Shown here piece by piece: positions 1 to 6,192 of a stretch of DNA of 6,240 nucleotides. The translations under genes and the position numbers were made by a program. The DNA comes from CAZMOK01 sp964644135. GTDB lineage: Bacteria; Bacteroidota; Bacteroidia; Bacteroidales; JAGOPY01. The stretch is from positions 1 to 6,240 of the forward strand of contig CAZXWD010000143.1 in the NCBI GenBank assembly GCA_964644135.1. The letters run 5' to 3'. Under the pieces are notes generated by a model. It searched no databases. It worked only from the letters and a program-made list of their open reading frames with translations, and was not told where the DNA came from. Numbering within the stretch: position 1 is the stretch's first letter; each line of letters begins with the position of its first letter.

Positions 1-66
1 TTTTTTGTTGAATCTTCAGCCCGGGCAGATTTCAGCGAAGGCGCAGTGCGGGATCTTCTGAGCTTC

Positions 67-99
67 CATTGTTCATTGTTAATTGTTCATTGTTAATTA
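67..99. repeat. Heptamer tandem repeat, CATTGTT/AATTGTT variant
   Basis: Four consecutive 7-base units are visible: CATTGTT (67-73), CATTGTT (74-80), AATTGTT (81-87) and CATTGTT (88-94), closed by AATTA (95-99). The array lies 10 bases beyond the stop codon of the transporter gene. Its last 26 bases (74-99) recur exactly, in the same orientation, at 6193-6218. No transposase, inverted ends or spacers accompany it, so it is a simple intergenic array rather than a mobile element end or a CRISPR. Function unknown. Confidence 0.9.
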
Positions 100-109
100 C
101 CTTAACACC

Positions 110-1495
110 TTATTTGATCACTTTATTCGGCTTTTCCAGGCCGTAACCCGAAACTTTATCCTCACGCTTCAGCAATACCGCGAAGATCACTCCAAGCAAC
201 CCGAGCACTGCCAGCATAAGGATGGCCCAGGTGTAATCATAGGCTACCTCCCCTGCAGCAAGCGATTCGGGTGTAACCTGGGGATTGGTCCTGTCGAGTA
301 CGATGCCGATGAGTAACGGAAAGGCCCACAATCCGAGGTTCTGGACGGTAAACATGGCGCCATAGGCGGTCCCGATCCTTTTCTCATCTATGAACTTCGC
401 AATGGACGGCCACATGGCAGCCGGGACAAGCGAGAAGGCTATGCCCAGCAGGATCATCAGCAGTATGGGGGATATCATGGTCAGTGAAAAGGCCAGGTGC
501 ACGAGTACGATCAGTATTGAGCCAAAGATCATAAGGGTGGCGCTCCGGCCCCTTGTATCCACAAGTAAACCAAACAAGGGCGTAAAGATCATGGTCCCGA
601 AAGAGAGCAGGGAAGCTATGTAGCCGCTTTTTTCGAACCCGTACCCGAACTTGTTGAGGAAGAAATCGGGGGCGTAAGACTGGAACGGGAAAACGGCGCT
701 GTAAAAAGTGACACAAAGTAATGTTACATATATGAACGACCGGTTGGTGACCAGCTTGCCCAGGTCGTTCCAACTGAACCTTTCTTTTACAGGCGCCCCG
801 AGGTTTTCAGTACGCTGTTTGTCGAGGCGCACGTCGAACATGGCATAGATAAAGAAAGCCAGCAGGCCGATACCCACTAATATAGCTGCCAGCCAGACAG
901 CTACGGACCAGTTCGGAACATTTTCGGCGATGTTGGATGAAACAATGAAAGCGCCCATCGACCCGGCACGCGCTATGCCGATCTTCAAGCCGAAAGCCAG
1001 GGCCAGTTCCTTCCCCTTGAACCATTTAACAATGATCTTACTGATCACCACAATGCTGGTTTCTGCGCCCAGTCCGTAAAAGAACCTGCCCAGCAGCATC
1101 ATCTTCAGTTCGGGTGAGTAAGAGGGCAAAAATGAACTCATAAAAGCATAGCCAACCCCACCTTCGTGAAAGTAACTGCTTGATCCGTAAGCCGTAATAA
1201 CGGCTCCACCGGCCATCAGACCCACAAAGAGAAAGCCTGTCCGCCGGATGCCGAAAGCATCAAGGATAATGCCTCCCAAAATTGCCATGGCAAGAAAGAC
1301 GTTCGGAATAGAATATACCGATACGAACAGCCCGAAATCTGTGGAGTCAAAGCCATACTGGCTTTCCAGCAATCGCTTTAAAGGCGATATCGCGTCATAA
1401 AAATAGTAATTGGTTGCCTGTATGAAGGCCACGGTAAGAAGCACAAACCACCTTACCGATGCTTTGTCTCTGAGGGTGCGCTTAAGGTTTTCCAT
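110..1495 (-). CDS. MFS transporter, MFSD1-like (possible dipeptide transporter)
   Basis: A 461-residue inner-membrane protein with about 12 hydrophobic helices (roughly 15-35, 54-80, 86-103, 131-155, 165-187, 197-220, 252-272, 290-312, 319-338, 342-365, 376-400, 422-443) and a charged central loop at 221-250, the usual major facilitator build and length. The loop 2-3 signature is seen twice, with D79 and R84-R85 in the first half and D313, R315 and R317 in the second. Other motifs recall vertebrate MFSD1: GRFFYGLGAE (136-145), WFKGKELALAFG (158-169), ARAGS (175-179), WP (362-363), GTAYG (375-379) and QNLG (385-388). Human MFSD1 is reported as a lysosomal dipeptide carrier, so short-peptide transport is a reasonable but unproven guess; direction and coupling are unknown. 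The ATG at 1495 directly precedes a positive N-terminus and the first helix, and lies about 25 bases from a -7 element. Transcribed divergently from the proteases. Generic MFS membership is near certain; the subfamily is moderately supported. Confidence 0.9.
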   Translation of the reverse strand: MENLKRTLRDKASVRWFVLLTVAFIQATNYYFYDAISPLKRLLESQYGFDSTDFGLFVSVYSIPNVFLAMAILGGIILDAFGIRRTGFLFVGLMAGGAVITAYGSSSYFHEGGVGYAFMSSFLPSYSPELKMMLLGRFFYGLGAETSIVVISKIIVKWFKGKELALAFGLKIGIARAGSMGAFIVSSNIAENVPNWSVAVWLAAILVGIGLLAFFIYAMFDVRLDKQRTENLGAPVKERFSWNDLGKLVTNRSFIYVTLLCVTFYSAVFPFQSYAPDFFLNKFGYGFEKSGYIASLLSFGTMIFTPLFGLLVDTRGRSATLMIFGSILIVLVHLAFSLTMISPILLMILLGIAFSLVPAAMWPSIAKFIDEKRIGTAYGAMFTVQNLGLWAFPLLIGIVLDRTNPQVTPESLAAGEVAYDYTWAILMLAVLGLLGVIFAVLLKREDKVSGYGLEKPNKVIK

Positions 1496-1519
1496 ACTTT
1501 ATACTTTTACCTATAGCCG

Positions 1520-1527
1520 CAAAAATA
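1520..1527 (-). promoter_or_regulatory. -7 element of the transporter promoter
   Basis: On the minus strand these bases read TATTTTTG, an exact fit to the Bacteroidota sigma-ABfr -7 consensus TAnnTTTG. Transcription would start near 1513, giving a leader of under 20 bases before the ATG at 1495. No clear TTTG -33 element lies at the expected distance (about 1545-1550), so the assignment rests on the -7 box and its position alone. Confidence 0.5.
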
Positions 1528-1580
1528 GACAAATCCATTTATCAGGCGCACTAATGTTTCTGACCGACTAAATCCCAAAA

Positions 1581-1614
1581 TCTAAACCCTCAACACTCAA
1601 CACTCAACTCTAAA
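1581..1614. repeat. Heptamer tandem repeat, ACTCAAC (GAGTGTT on minus) variant
   Basis: Read in 7-base steps: TCTAAAC (1581), CCTCAAC (1588), ACTCAAC (1595), ACTCAAC (1602), then TCTAAA (1609-1614). The two middle copies are perfect, and the TCTAAA at each edge is spaced by exactly four heptamers. On the minus strand the unit reads GAGTGTT, matching the same N-A-D-TGTT pattern as the other arrays in the window. It sits in the divergent control region, five bases before the -7 element of the protease operon, where a -33 element would be expected. Confidence 0.8.
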
Positions 1615-1618
1615 ATGC

Positions 1619-1626
1619 TATCTTTG
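1619..1626 (+). promoter_or_regulatory. -7 element of the protease operon promoter
   Basis: TATCTTTG fits the Bacteroidota -7 consensus TAnnTTTG exactly and is followed by CA, as is common. The start of transcription would fall near 1631-1634, giving a leader of about 55 bases before the ATG at 1689. The -33 zone (about 1595-1600) lacks TTTG and is occupied by the heptamer array, so the promoter may be weak or need an activator. A looser candidate, ATATTTTG at 1661-1668, is one mismatch worse and would leave a very short leader. Confidence 0.6.
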
Positions 1627-1632
1627 CAGGAA

Positions 1633-1657
1633 AGGCTGAAAATCCTCTTTTCAACCT
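1633..1657 (+). other. Stem-loop at the 5' end of the protease operon leader
   Basis: The left arm 1633-1642 (AGGCTGAAAA) pairs with the right arm 1648-1657 (TTTTCAACCT), with one C-A mismatch (1636/1654) and a five-base loop TCCTC (1643-1647). Nine of ten positions pair. If the -7 element at 1619-1626 is used, the hairpin begins at or within a base or two of the transcript's 5' end. Such 5' stem-loops can protect mRNA; whether this one does is inference. There is no T-run after it, so it is not a terminator. Confidence 0.5.
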
Positions 1658-1688
1658 GGAATATTTTGCAATCACAATAGAATTGATC

Positions 1689-4145
1689 ATGAAGAAAAAG
1701 CTACTCCTTACCCTTACAATTGCAACACTTTATTTTCTTTTTTCTGCTTCGACCAGGGCACAGATCATGAAGCCGGGCCCGCCGCCCAGCCACGTGCACT
1801 CGATTGAAGCCCATCACGAATATATAGCCTACGCTGAACCAGATCTAACTTTATTGCTCGAGGAAGATTCGCTCAATGCTGAACTGGGATTTCCCTCTCC
1901 CGAGAGAATGGGCTTTTCGAAACCGGTCGAAATCAATATGACAGACCATGGAACCTGGAACGACCTTCCCGACGGGAGCAGGATATGGCGCCTGGGGATC
2001 AATTATCCCGGAGCGCTCGCCCTGGGCGTGAATTTCGACAGGCTGTACATCCCCGAAGGAGGGGAGCTCTACTTTTACAGCAACGACGGGGAAATGATCA
2101 GCGGTGCCTTCACCCACGAAAGCAATACCCCGCTGGGGGCTTTCTCGTCCGATTTCATCAAAGGCGACAATCTTATAATAGAATACCGGCAACCTGCAGG
2201 TGATGACATGCTCCCCGGGTTCTCCATTGTGGAAGTTGTGTATGCCTACCGTAACATCTGGTTCAATTTCGAGCCTGAACGCGGCAACTCCTGGCCCTGC
2301 ATGATCAACGTGGCCTGTGAAGAGGGCGAAGGCTGGGAAGACCAGGTAAAAGGCGTGACCAAGCTTTCCATCAAAATAGGTTTCTACTATTACTGGTGCT
2401 CAGGGTCGCTCATCAACACCACCGAGCACGCCAGGGACCCTTACGTACTCACTGCAGCCCATTGCGGCGAAGGGGCCTCATCGAACGACCTGCTGTACTG
2501 GAAGTTCTATTTCAACAACGAAGCCTCGTGGTGCGGCGGCAATGCCGGCCCCACCAACGAATTCCTCACGGGATGTACAATGAAGGCAAAAGACCCCAGT
2601 GCCGCCGATGCAGGATCGGACTTCTACCTTGTGCTCCTGAACCAGAGCGTACCGTCGGGTTTCGAAGTTTACTATAACGGCTGGAACCGCACCAACGTAG
2701 CTGAACAGGATACAGGGGTTTCCATCCACCATCCGGCAGGGGACATAAAAAAGATCTCAACCTATTACCAGATGATCTCGTCAGCCTGGTGGAACGGCCT
2801 TCCCTCCCACTGGCGAGTGCAATGGGCTGTAACAGCTAACGGGAACAACACGGTACAGGGCGGTTCATCGGGATCGCCGGTGTTTGATGCCGACGGTTAT
2901 ATTATGGGCGACCTCACAGGCGGCTACCAGTCGAACTCATGCAACAACCCCTCCCCTGCCTGGTACGGTAAGATATGGTACTCGTGGGACCAGAACGGCA
3001 CTAATGCCTCAAGCCGTCTCAAAGACTGGCTCGACCCGATCAATACCGGTGAAATGAAGATCCCCGGCATACACCATGCAAACATGCCTCCTGTAGTTGA
3101 TTTTGCAGCGGATTCAACAACCTTCCACCAGGGCGACTCAACCGGATTCACCGACCTTACCACAGGTAACCCTGCGTTTTCCCATATGTGGGTATTTGAG
3201 AACGGTATACCGGATACCTCCTATGAAGAAAGCCCGGTTGTGAGATGGGACGATTACGGCACCTTCGACGTTTCCCTCACCGTCACCAATGCCGACGGCA
3301 CTGAAACCGAACTGAAGACCGATTACATCACCGTTGAACAGATAGAAATGCCTGTGCCCGACTTCGCTGCCGATACCACAGAGATTACAGAAGGCGAAGA
3401 GATCAATTACACCGACCTTTCCACAAACAATCCCTCTGAGTGGATGTGGATATTCGAGGGCGGCACACCCGATACGTCGTACGACCAGAACCCTGCCGAT
3501 ATTGAATACAATGCCCCGGGTGTTTTTGATGTGAAGCTGATCGCTTCGAACCTTGGGGGCGCCGATTCTAACCTGAAGATGGATTACATAACCGTCAATG
3601 AAGGAACAGCCCCCACATCCGACTTTACGGCCGATGTAACACAGATCATGATAGGGGACACTGTCAATTTCACAGACTTATCTAACGGGAACCCTACAAG
3701 CTGGACCTGGATCTTTGAAGGTGCGGAGCCAAACGCATCCTCCTTCCAGCATCCTGAAGACATTGTCTACAACGAAGAAGGCTCATATGATGTATCGCTC
3801 AAGGTAAGGAATGCCTTTGGCAGCAATACCATGCTCAAGGAGGATTATATCATTGTCGGGGCAGTAACGGTGCGTGAAATGAACAGCAATGCCGGCGTGG
3901 TGGTTTACCCGAACCCGGCCACCGATAAAGTGAATATCAGGATCACAAATGCCGGTTTCACAAAAACACCTGTAACCATCAGTATTTTTGACATGAACGG
4001 CAGCAGGGTGAATGAGATCCGGTCCGACAGGCCGGTCGACAACATACAGGTGAACATGGCGGGCCTGGAGCCGGGACTGTACACACTGAATATCAGCAAC
4101 GGAAGCACAATCATTACCAGGAAGGTTTCGTTATTATCCCGTTAA
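1689..4145 (+). CDS. Secreted lysyl-endopeptidase-like serine protease, three PKD-like modules, T9SS sorting domain
   Basis: An 818-residue exported protease. Signal peptide 1-24 (KKK, hydrophobic core, cleavage after TRA). Residues 25-198 are a beta-rich propeptide. The catalytic domain (about 199-460) follows API closely: H258 in TAAHC, D311 in GSDFYLVLL, S394 in GGSSGSP. Six cysteines match the three API disulfides (204-418, 210-282, 237-259); C296 is extra. W367 matches API Trp169, but the lysine-binding Asp225 is replaced by A424 in a loop three residues shorter, and His210 by T410, so strict lysine specificity is unlikely. PKD-like modules start at 468, 555 and 642. The C-terminal sorting domain (737-818, YPNPA at 740) directs T9SS export to the surface or medium. 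ATG 1689 was chosen over TTG 1683, because it starts a typical signal peptide; I see no strong ribosome binding site. First gene of a two-gene operon. Actual substrates are unknown. Confidence 0.93.
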   Translation: MKKKLLLTLTIATLYFLFSASTRAQIMKPGPPPSHVHSIEAHHEYIAYAEPDLTLLLEEDSLNAELGFPSPERMGFSKPVEINMTDHGTWNDLPDGSRIWRLGINYPGALALGVNFDRLYIPEGGELYFYSNDGEMISGAFTHESNTPLGAFSSDFIKGDNLIIEYRQPAGDDMLPGFSIVEVVYAYRNIWFNFEPERGNSWPCMINVACEEGEGWEDQVKGVTKLSIKIGFYYYWCSGSLINTTEHARDPYVLTAAHCGEGASSNDLLYWKFYFNNEASWCGGNAGPTNEFLTGCTMKAKDPSAADAGSDFYLVLLNQSVPSGFEVYYNGWNRTNVAEQDTGVSIHHPAGDIKKISTYYQMISSAWWNGLPSHWRVQWAVTANGNNTVQGGSSGSPVFDADGYIMGDLTGGYQSNSCNNPSPAWYGKIWYSWDQNGTNASSRLKDWLDPINTGEMKIPGIHHANMPPVVDFAADSTTFHQGDSTGFTDLTTGNPAFSHMWVFENGIPDTSYEESPVVRWDDYGTFDVSLTVTNADGTETELKTDYITVEQIEMPVPDFAADTTEITEGEEINYTDLSTNNPSEWMWIFEGGTPDTSYDQNPADIEYNAPGVFDVKLIASNLGGADSNLKMDYITVNEGTAPTSDFTADVTQIMIGDTVNFTDLSNGNPTSWTWIFEGAEPNASSFQHPEDIVYNEEGSYDVSLKVRNAFGSNTMLKEDYIIVGAVTVREMNSNAGVVVYPNPATDKVNIRITNAGFTKTPVTISIFDMNGSRVNEIRSDRPVDNIQVNMAGLEPGLYTLNISNGSTIITRKVSLLSR
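3090..3860 (+). repeat. Three tandem PKD-like modules of 87 residues within the first protease
   Basis: Modules start at residues 468 (base 3090), 555 (3351) and 642 (3612), exactly 87 codons apart. Each opens with a DF(A/T)AD motif, has a W-x-F/W-I-F-E core with G-x-x-P, a Y/D-x-x-G-x-(F/Y)DV(S/K)L strand and ends in DYI(T/I)V. Modules two and three look more like each other (both W-I-F-E-G) than like the first (W-V-F-E-N). PKD folds in secreted proteases usually act as spacers or bind substrate surfaces. The second protease has only one such module, so the number has changed since duplication. Confidence 0.85.
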
Positions 4146-4154
4146 CGACAGGTT

Positions 4155-6035
4155 ATGCGTAAATCGCTCATTTTTCTGACCCTTTTTCTTCTGGCACTCC
4201 CTGCCGGGCTTTTTGCCCAGATCAGCCATGGGGGCAGTCCACCGAGTTTTGACAAAGGCTATATCCCCGAACCTGAGGTCATAAGCCTCAGGGCGCCCGA
4301 CCTTGCCACCCTGTTACGGGAAGATGCACAAAGCGGCAAAAACGGCACTCCCGAGCGTGTCGGCGTGACCGTGAAAGCCGGGCTGGACCTTACTGATGAA
4401 GAACGTAAGTACCGGCTCAGGAACGGCGATTTTGTCTACATAACATCCGTTGAAGTGGAAGGGGCCCTGGCCCTGTCGGGCTATTTCAGCCGTTTCCACC
4501 TGCCCGTGGGAGGGGAGTTGTATGTTTATGACGGTTCGAAAGAACACCTCCTGGGCGCCTTTTCATCCGAGAATAACAAGGAGCACAGGCTTTTCAGCAC
4601 GGAGCTGGTACCCGGTGAGATCATAACTTTTGAATATTATGAGCCTTTCGATGCAAGAGGTCAAGCAGAGCTGATGCTGGATGAAATTGCGTTTCATTAT
4701 AAGAACTTCAGGAATATCTCCACTTCAGATTACTGCGAAGTGAATGTCAACTGCTCGCCCGAGGGTGATAACTGGCAGGACCAGAAGCGGGGGGTTGCAA
4801 GGATCTATGTGAAGGAGGGCTCCAGCCTGTTCTGGTGCACGGGCACATTGATAAACAATACCCGCCGCGACTGGGAACCATATTTCCTCACTGCCGAGCA
4901 CTGCGGCGACGATGCATCGGCCGACGACTACCTGCAGTGGGTCTTTTACTTCAACTTCGAAGCCCCGGGCTGTGAAGACCCGCAGGTGAACCCCACCCCG
5001 CAGACAATGGAGGGGGCTACCTTCCTTTCGGGCTACGAGGTATCAGCAGGCTCCGATTTCAAGCTGTTGCTGCTGCAGGATGAAGTGCCGGCCACCTACG
5101 AGCCCTTTTACAACGGGTGGGACCGCAGGAACCAGACCAGTCCCTCAGGTGTTACCATCCATCACCCCTCAGGCGACATAAAGAAGATCTCAACCTATAT
5201 CAGCCCGCTGGGCTCAACGAGCTGGTCGGGCTCCGAAGAAACCCACTGGGAGGTTATATGGTCCGGCACTGAAAACGGCCATGGTGTTACCGAAGGAGGT
5301 TCGTCGGGCTCCCCGATCTTCGACAGTGAAGGATACGTGATAGGGACCCTCTCTGGCGGCAGGGCAGCCTGCGACCCGGGCGGCAGCGGCCCCAACACAG
5401 GTCCCGACAAGCCCGACTTCTACGGCAAGTTCTCATGGTCGTGGGAATCGAACGGGAACACCCCTGAAACCAGGCTGCGCGACTGGCTTGACCCGGAAAA
5501 CACGGGCGAGCTTTATGTACGTGGCATCAACAGCCAGCTCACGGCCGATTTCAATGTTGACAAAAAAGTGATCCTGGCCGGTGAAAGTATACAGTTCACT
5601 AATGTGTCGGCCGGCACGCCCGACAGTTACGAATGGACCTTCGACGGCGGCAGCCCGTCGTCGAGCACCAGCAAAGATCCCGGTTCAGTGATGTATGAAA
5701 AGGCCGGGCTTTACGACGTAAGCCTGGTTGTTAATAAAGGCGACCTTTCCGATACCACCGTCAGGAAACGGTTTATCGAGGTGGTTGGCGAGGTTTACCC
5801 AAATCCCGCCCGCGACGTGCTGAACGTTTACATTGGCGAAGAGCCCGTAAACTTTGTTAGGGTGGAGTTGGTGGACCTTTACGGACGGAAGGTCTATGAT
5901 GAAGAGCTGAGGAACGATGCCATCGGCTTCCAGCTTATCCGGATAGACCTGGCAGGCATGAGCTCAGGCATTTACTTCGTCCGCCTCACCCGCAACAACC
6001 GCTTCTCGATGCAGAAGGTGATGGTTGTTAATTAG
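4155..6035 (+). CDS. Secreted lysyl-endopeptidase-like serine protease, one PKD-like module, T9SS sorting domain
   Basis: A 626-residue paralogue of the preceding protease, starting 9 bases after its stop. Signal peptide 1-21 (cleavage after LFA). Propeptide 22 to about 186. Catalytic domain about 187-459: H249 in TAEHC, D301 in GSDFKLLLL, S384 in GGSSGSP. Cysteine pairs expected from API are 194-406, 200-273 and 228-250. The specificity residues are largely kept: D421 in DFYG matches API Asp225 and W357 matches Trp169, while S400 replaces His210. Cleavage after lysine, perhaps also arginine, is therefore likely. The loop before D421 is six residues longer than in API. One PKD-like module (about 462-545) runs straight into the T9SS sorting domain (546-626, YPNPA 548-552) with almost no linker. 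The AGG before the ATG is only two bases away, too close for a normal Shine-Dalgarno site; translation may rely on coupling to the upstream gene. The stop codon coincides with the start of a repeat array. Confidence 0.94.
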   Translation: MRKSLIFLTLFLLALPAGLFAQISHGGSPPSFDKGYIPEPEVISLRAPDLATLLREDAQSGKNGTPERVGVTVKAGLDLTDEERKYRLRNGDFVYITSVEVEGALALSGYFSRFHLPVGGELYVYDGSKEHLLGAFSSENNKEHRLFSTELVPGEIITFEYYEPFDARGQAELMLDEIAFHYKNFRNISTSDYCEVNVNCSPEGDNWQDQKRGVARIYVKEGSSLFWCTGTLINNTRRDWEPYFLTAEHCGDDASADDYLQWVFYFNFEAPGCEDPQVNPTPQTMEGATFLSGYEVSAGSDFKLLLLQDEVPATYEPFYNGWDRRNQTSPSGVTIHHPSGDIKKISTYISPLGSTSWSGSEETHWEVIWSGTENGHGVTEGGSSGSPIFDSEGYVIGTLSGGRAACDPGGSGPNTGPDKPDFYGKFSWSWESNGNTPETRLRDWLDPENTGELYVRGINSQLTADFNVDKKVILAGESIQFTNVSAGTPDSYEWTFDGGSPSSSTSKDPGSVMYEKAGLYDVSLVVNKGDLSDTTVRKRFIEVVGEVYPNPARDVLNVYIGEEPVNFVRVELVDLYGRKVYDEELRNDAIGFQLIRIDLAGMSSGIYFVRLTRNNRFSMQKVMVVN

Positions 6036-6067
6036 TGTTTAGTGTTTAGTGTTTAATGTTAAATGTC
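6033..6067. repeat. Heptamer tandem repeat, TAGTGTT variant, starting at a stop codon
   Basis: Five 7-base units: TAGTGTT three times (6033-6053), TAATGTT (6054-6060) and AAATGTC (6061-6067). The TAG of the first unit is the stop codon of the second protease. The ten bases TTGTTAATTA at 6025-6034, spanning the last codons, also equal the tail of the arrays at 67-99 and 6193-6218, so the gene end and the repeat family overlap. Confidence 0.88.
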
Positions 6068-6078
6068 GATTTATTATT

Positions 6079-6154
6079 ATTGTCAGAATTGTCGCTATTG
6101 TCAAATTGTCGCTATTGTCAAATTGTCGCTATTGTCAGAATTGTCGCTATTGCC
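6079..6154. repeat. 17/18-base tandem repeat built from two ATTGTC half-units
   Basis: Four full copies of ATTGTCA(G)AATTGTCGCT: 18 bases (6079-6096), 17 (6097-6113), 17 (6114-6130) and 18 (6131-6148), then a partial ATTGCC (6149-6154). The outer copies carry an extra G, so the order is symmetrical. Each copy holds two ATTGTC hexamers followed by either A(G)A or GCT. There are no unique spacers, which rules out a CRISPR array. The hexamer resembles the core of the neighbouring heptamers (AATGTC at 6062-6067), suggesting a common origin. Confidence 0.88.
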
Positions 6155-6156
6155 TT

Positions 6157-6185
6157 GCCCACCGTGCACCTGGGCTGGATTTTTT
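6157..6185 (+). terminator. Weak intrinsic terminator candidate after the protease operon
   Basis: GCCCA (6157-6161) pairs with TGGGC (6171-6175) around a nine-base loop, followed after four bases by six T (6180-6185). The stem is only five pairs and the T-run is offset, so it is weaker than a typical terminator. Its place, 121 bases after the second protease's stop and beyond the repeat arrays, suits the end of the operon. No better candidate is seen between the stop codon and this site. Confidence 0.35.
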
Positions 6186-6192
6186 GCGCTTT

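Noticed and set aside
11..31. Terminator hairpin at the left edge
   Set aside because: AATCT/AGATT with GCCC/GGGC can pair only imperfectly and leaves no loop in the central palindrome. The T-run at 1-6 precedes it on the plus strand, and on the minus strand those six bases read as A, so it terminates neither direction convincingly.
83..316. Small open frame on the plus strand overlapping the transporter's 3' end
   Set aside because: It is antisense to a well-supported membrane protein, its start lies in the heptamer repeat, and its translation shows no recognisable pattern. Other overlapping frames inside the three genes were rejected for the same reason.
1683..1688. TTG at 1683 as the start of the first protease
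   Set aside because: The ATG at 1689 begins a canonical signal peptide (MKKK); the TTG would add only two residues and is a rarer start.
1689..4145. Trypsin family assignment based on the GxSGxP motif alone
   Set aside because: The cysteine pattern, the H-H-P motif and the DWLDP segment fit the lysyl-endopeptidase (API) group, whose pocket acid sits after the catalytic serine rather than before it as in trypsin.
4148..4152. Shine-Dalgarno site ACAGG before the second protease
   Set aside because: It ends only two bases before the ATG, too close for normal function, and Bacteroidota rarely depend on such sites.
6079..6154. CRISPR-like array
   Set aside because: The 17/18-base units are directly adjacent with no unique spacers, and no cas genes are present.
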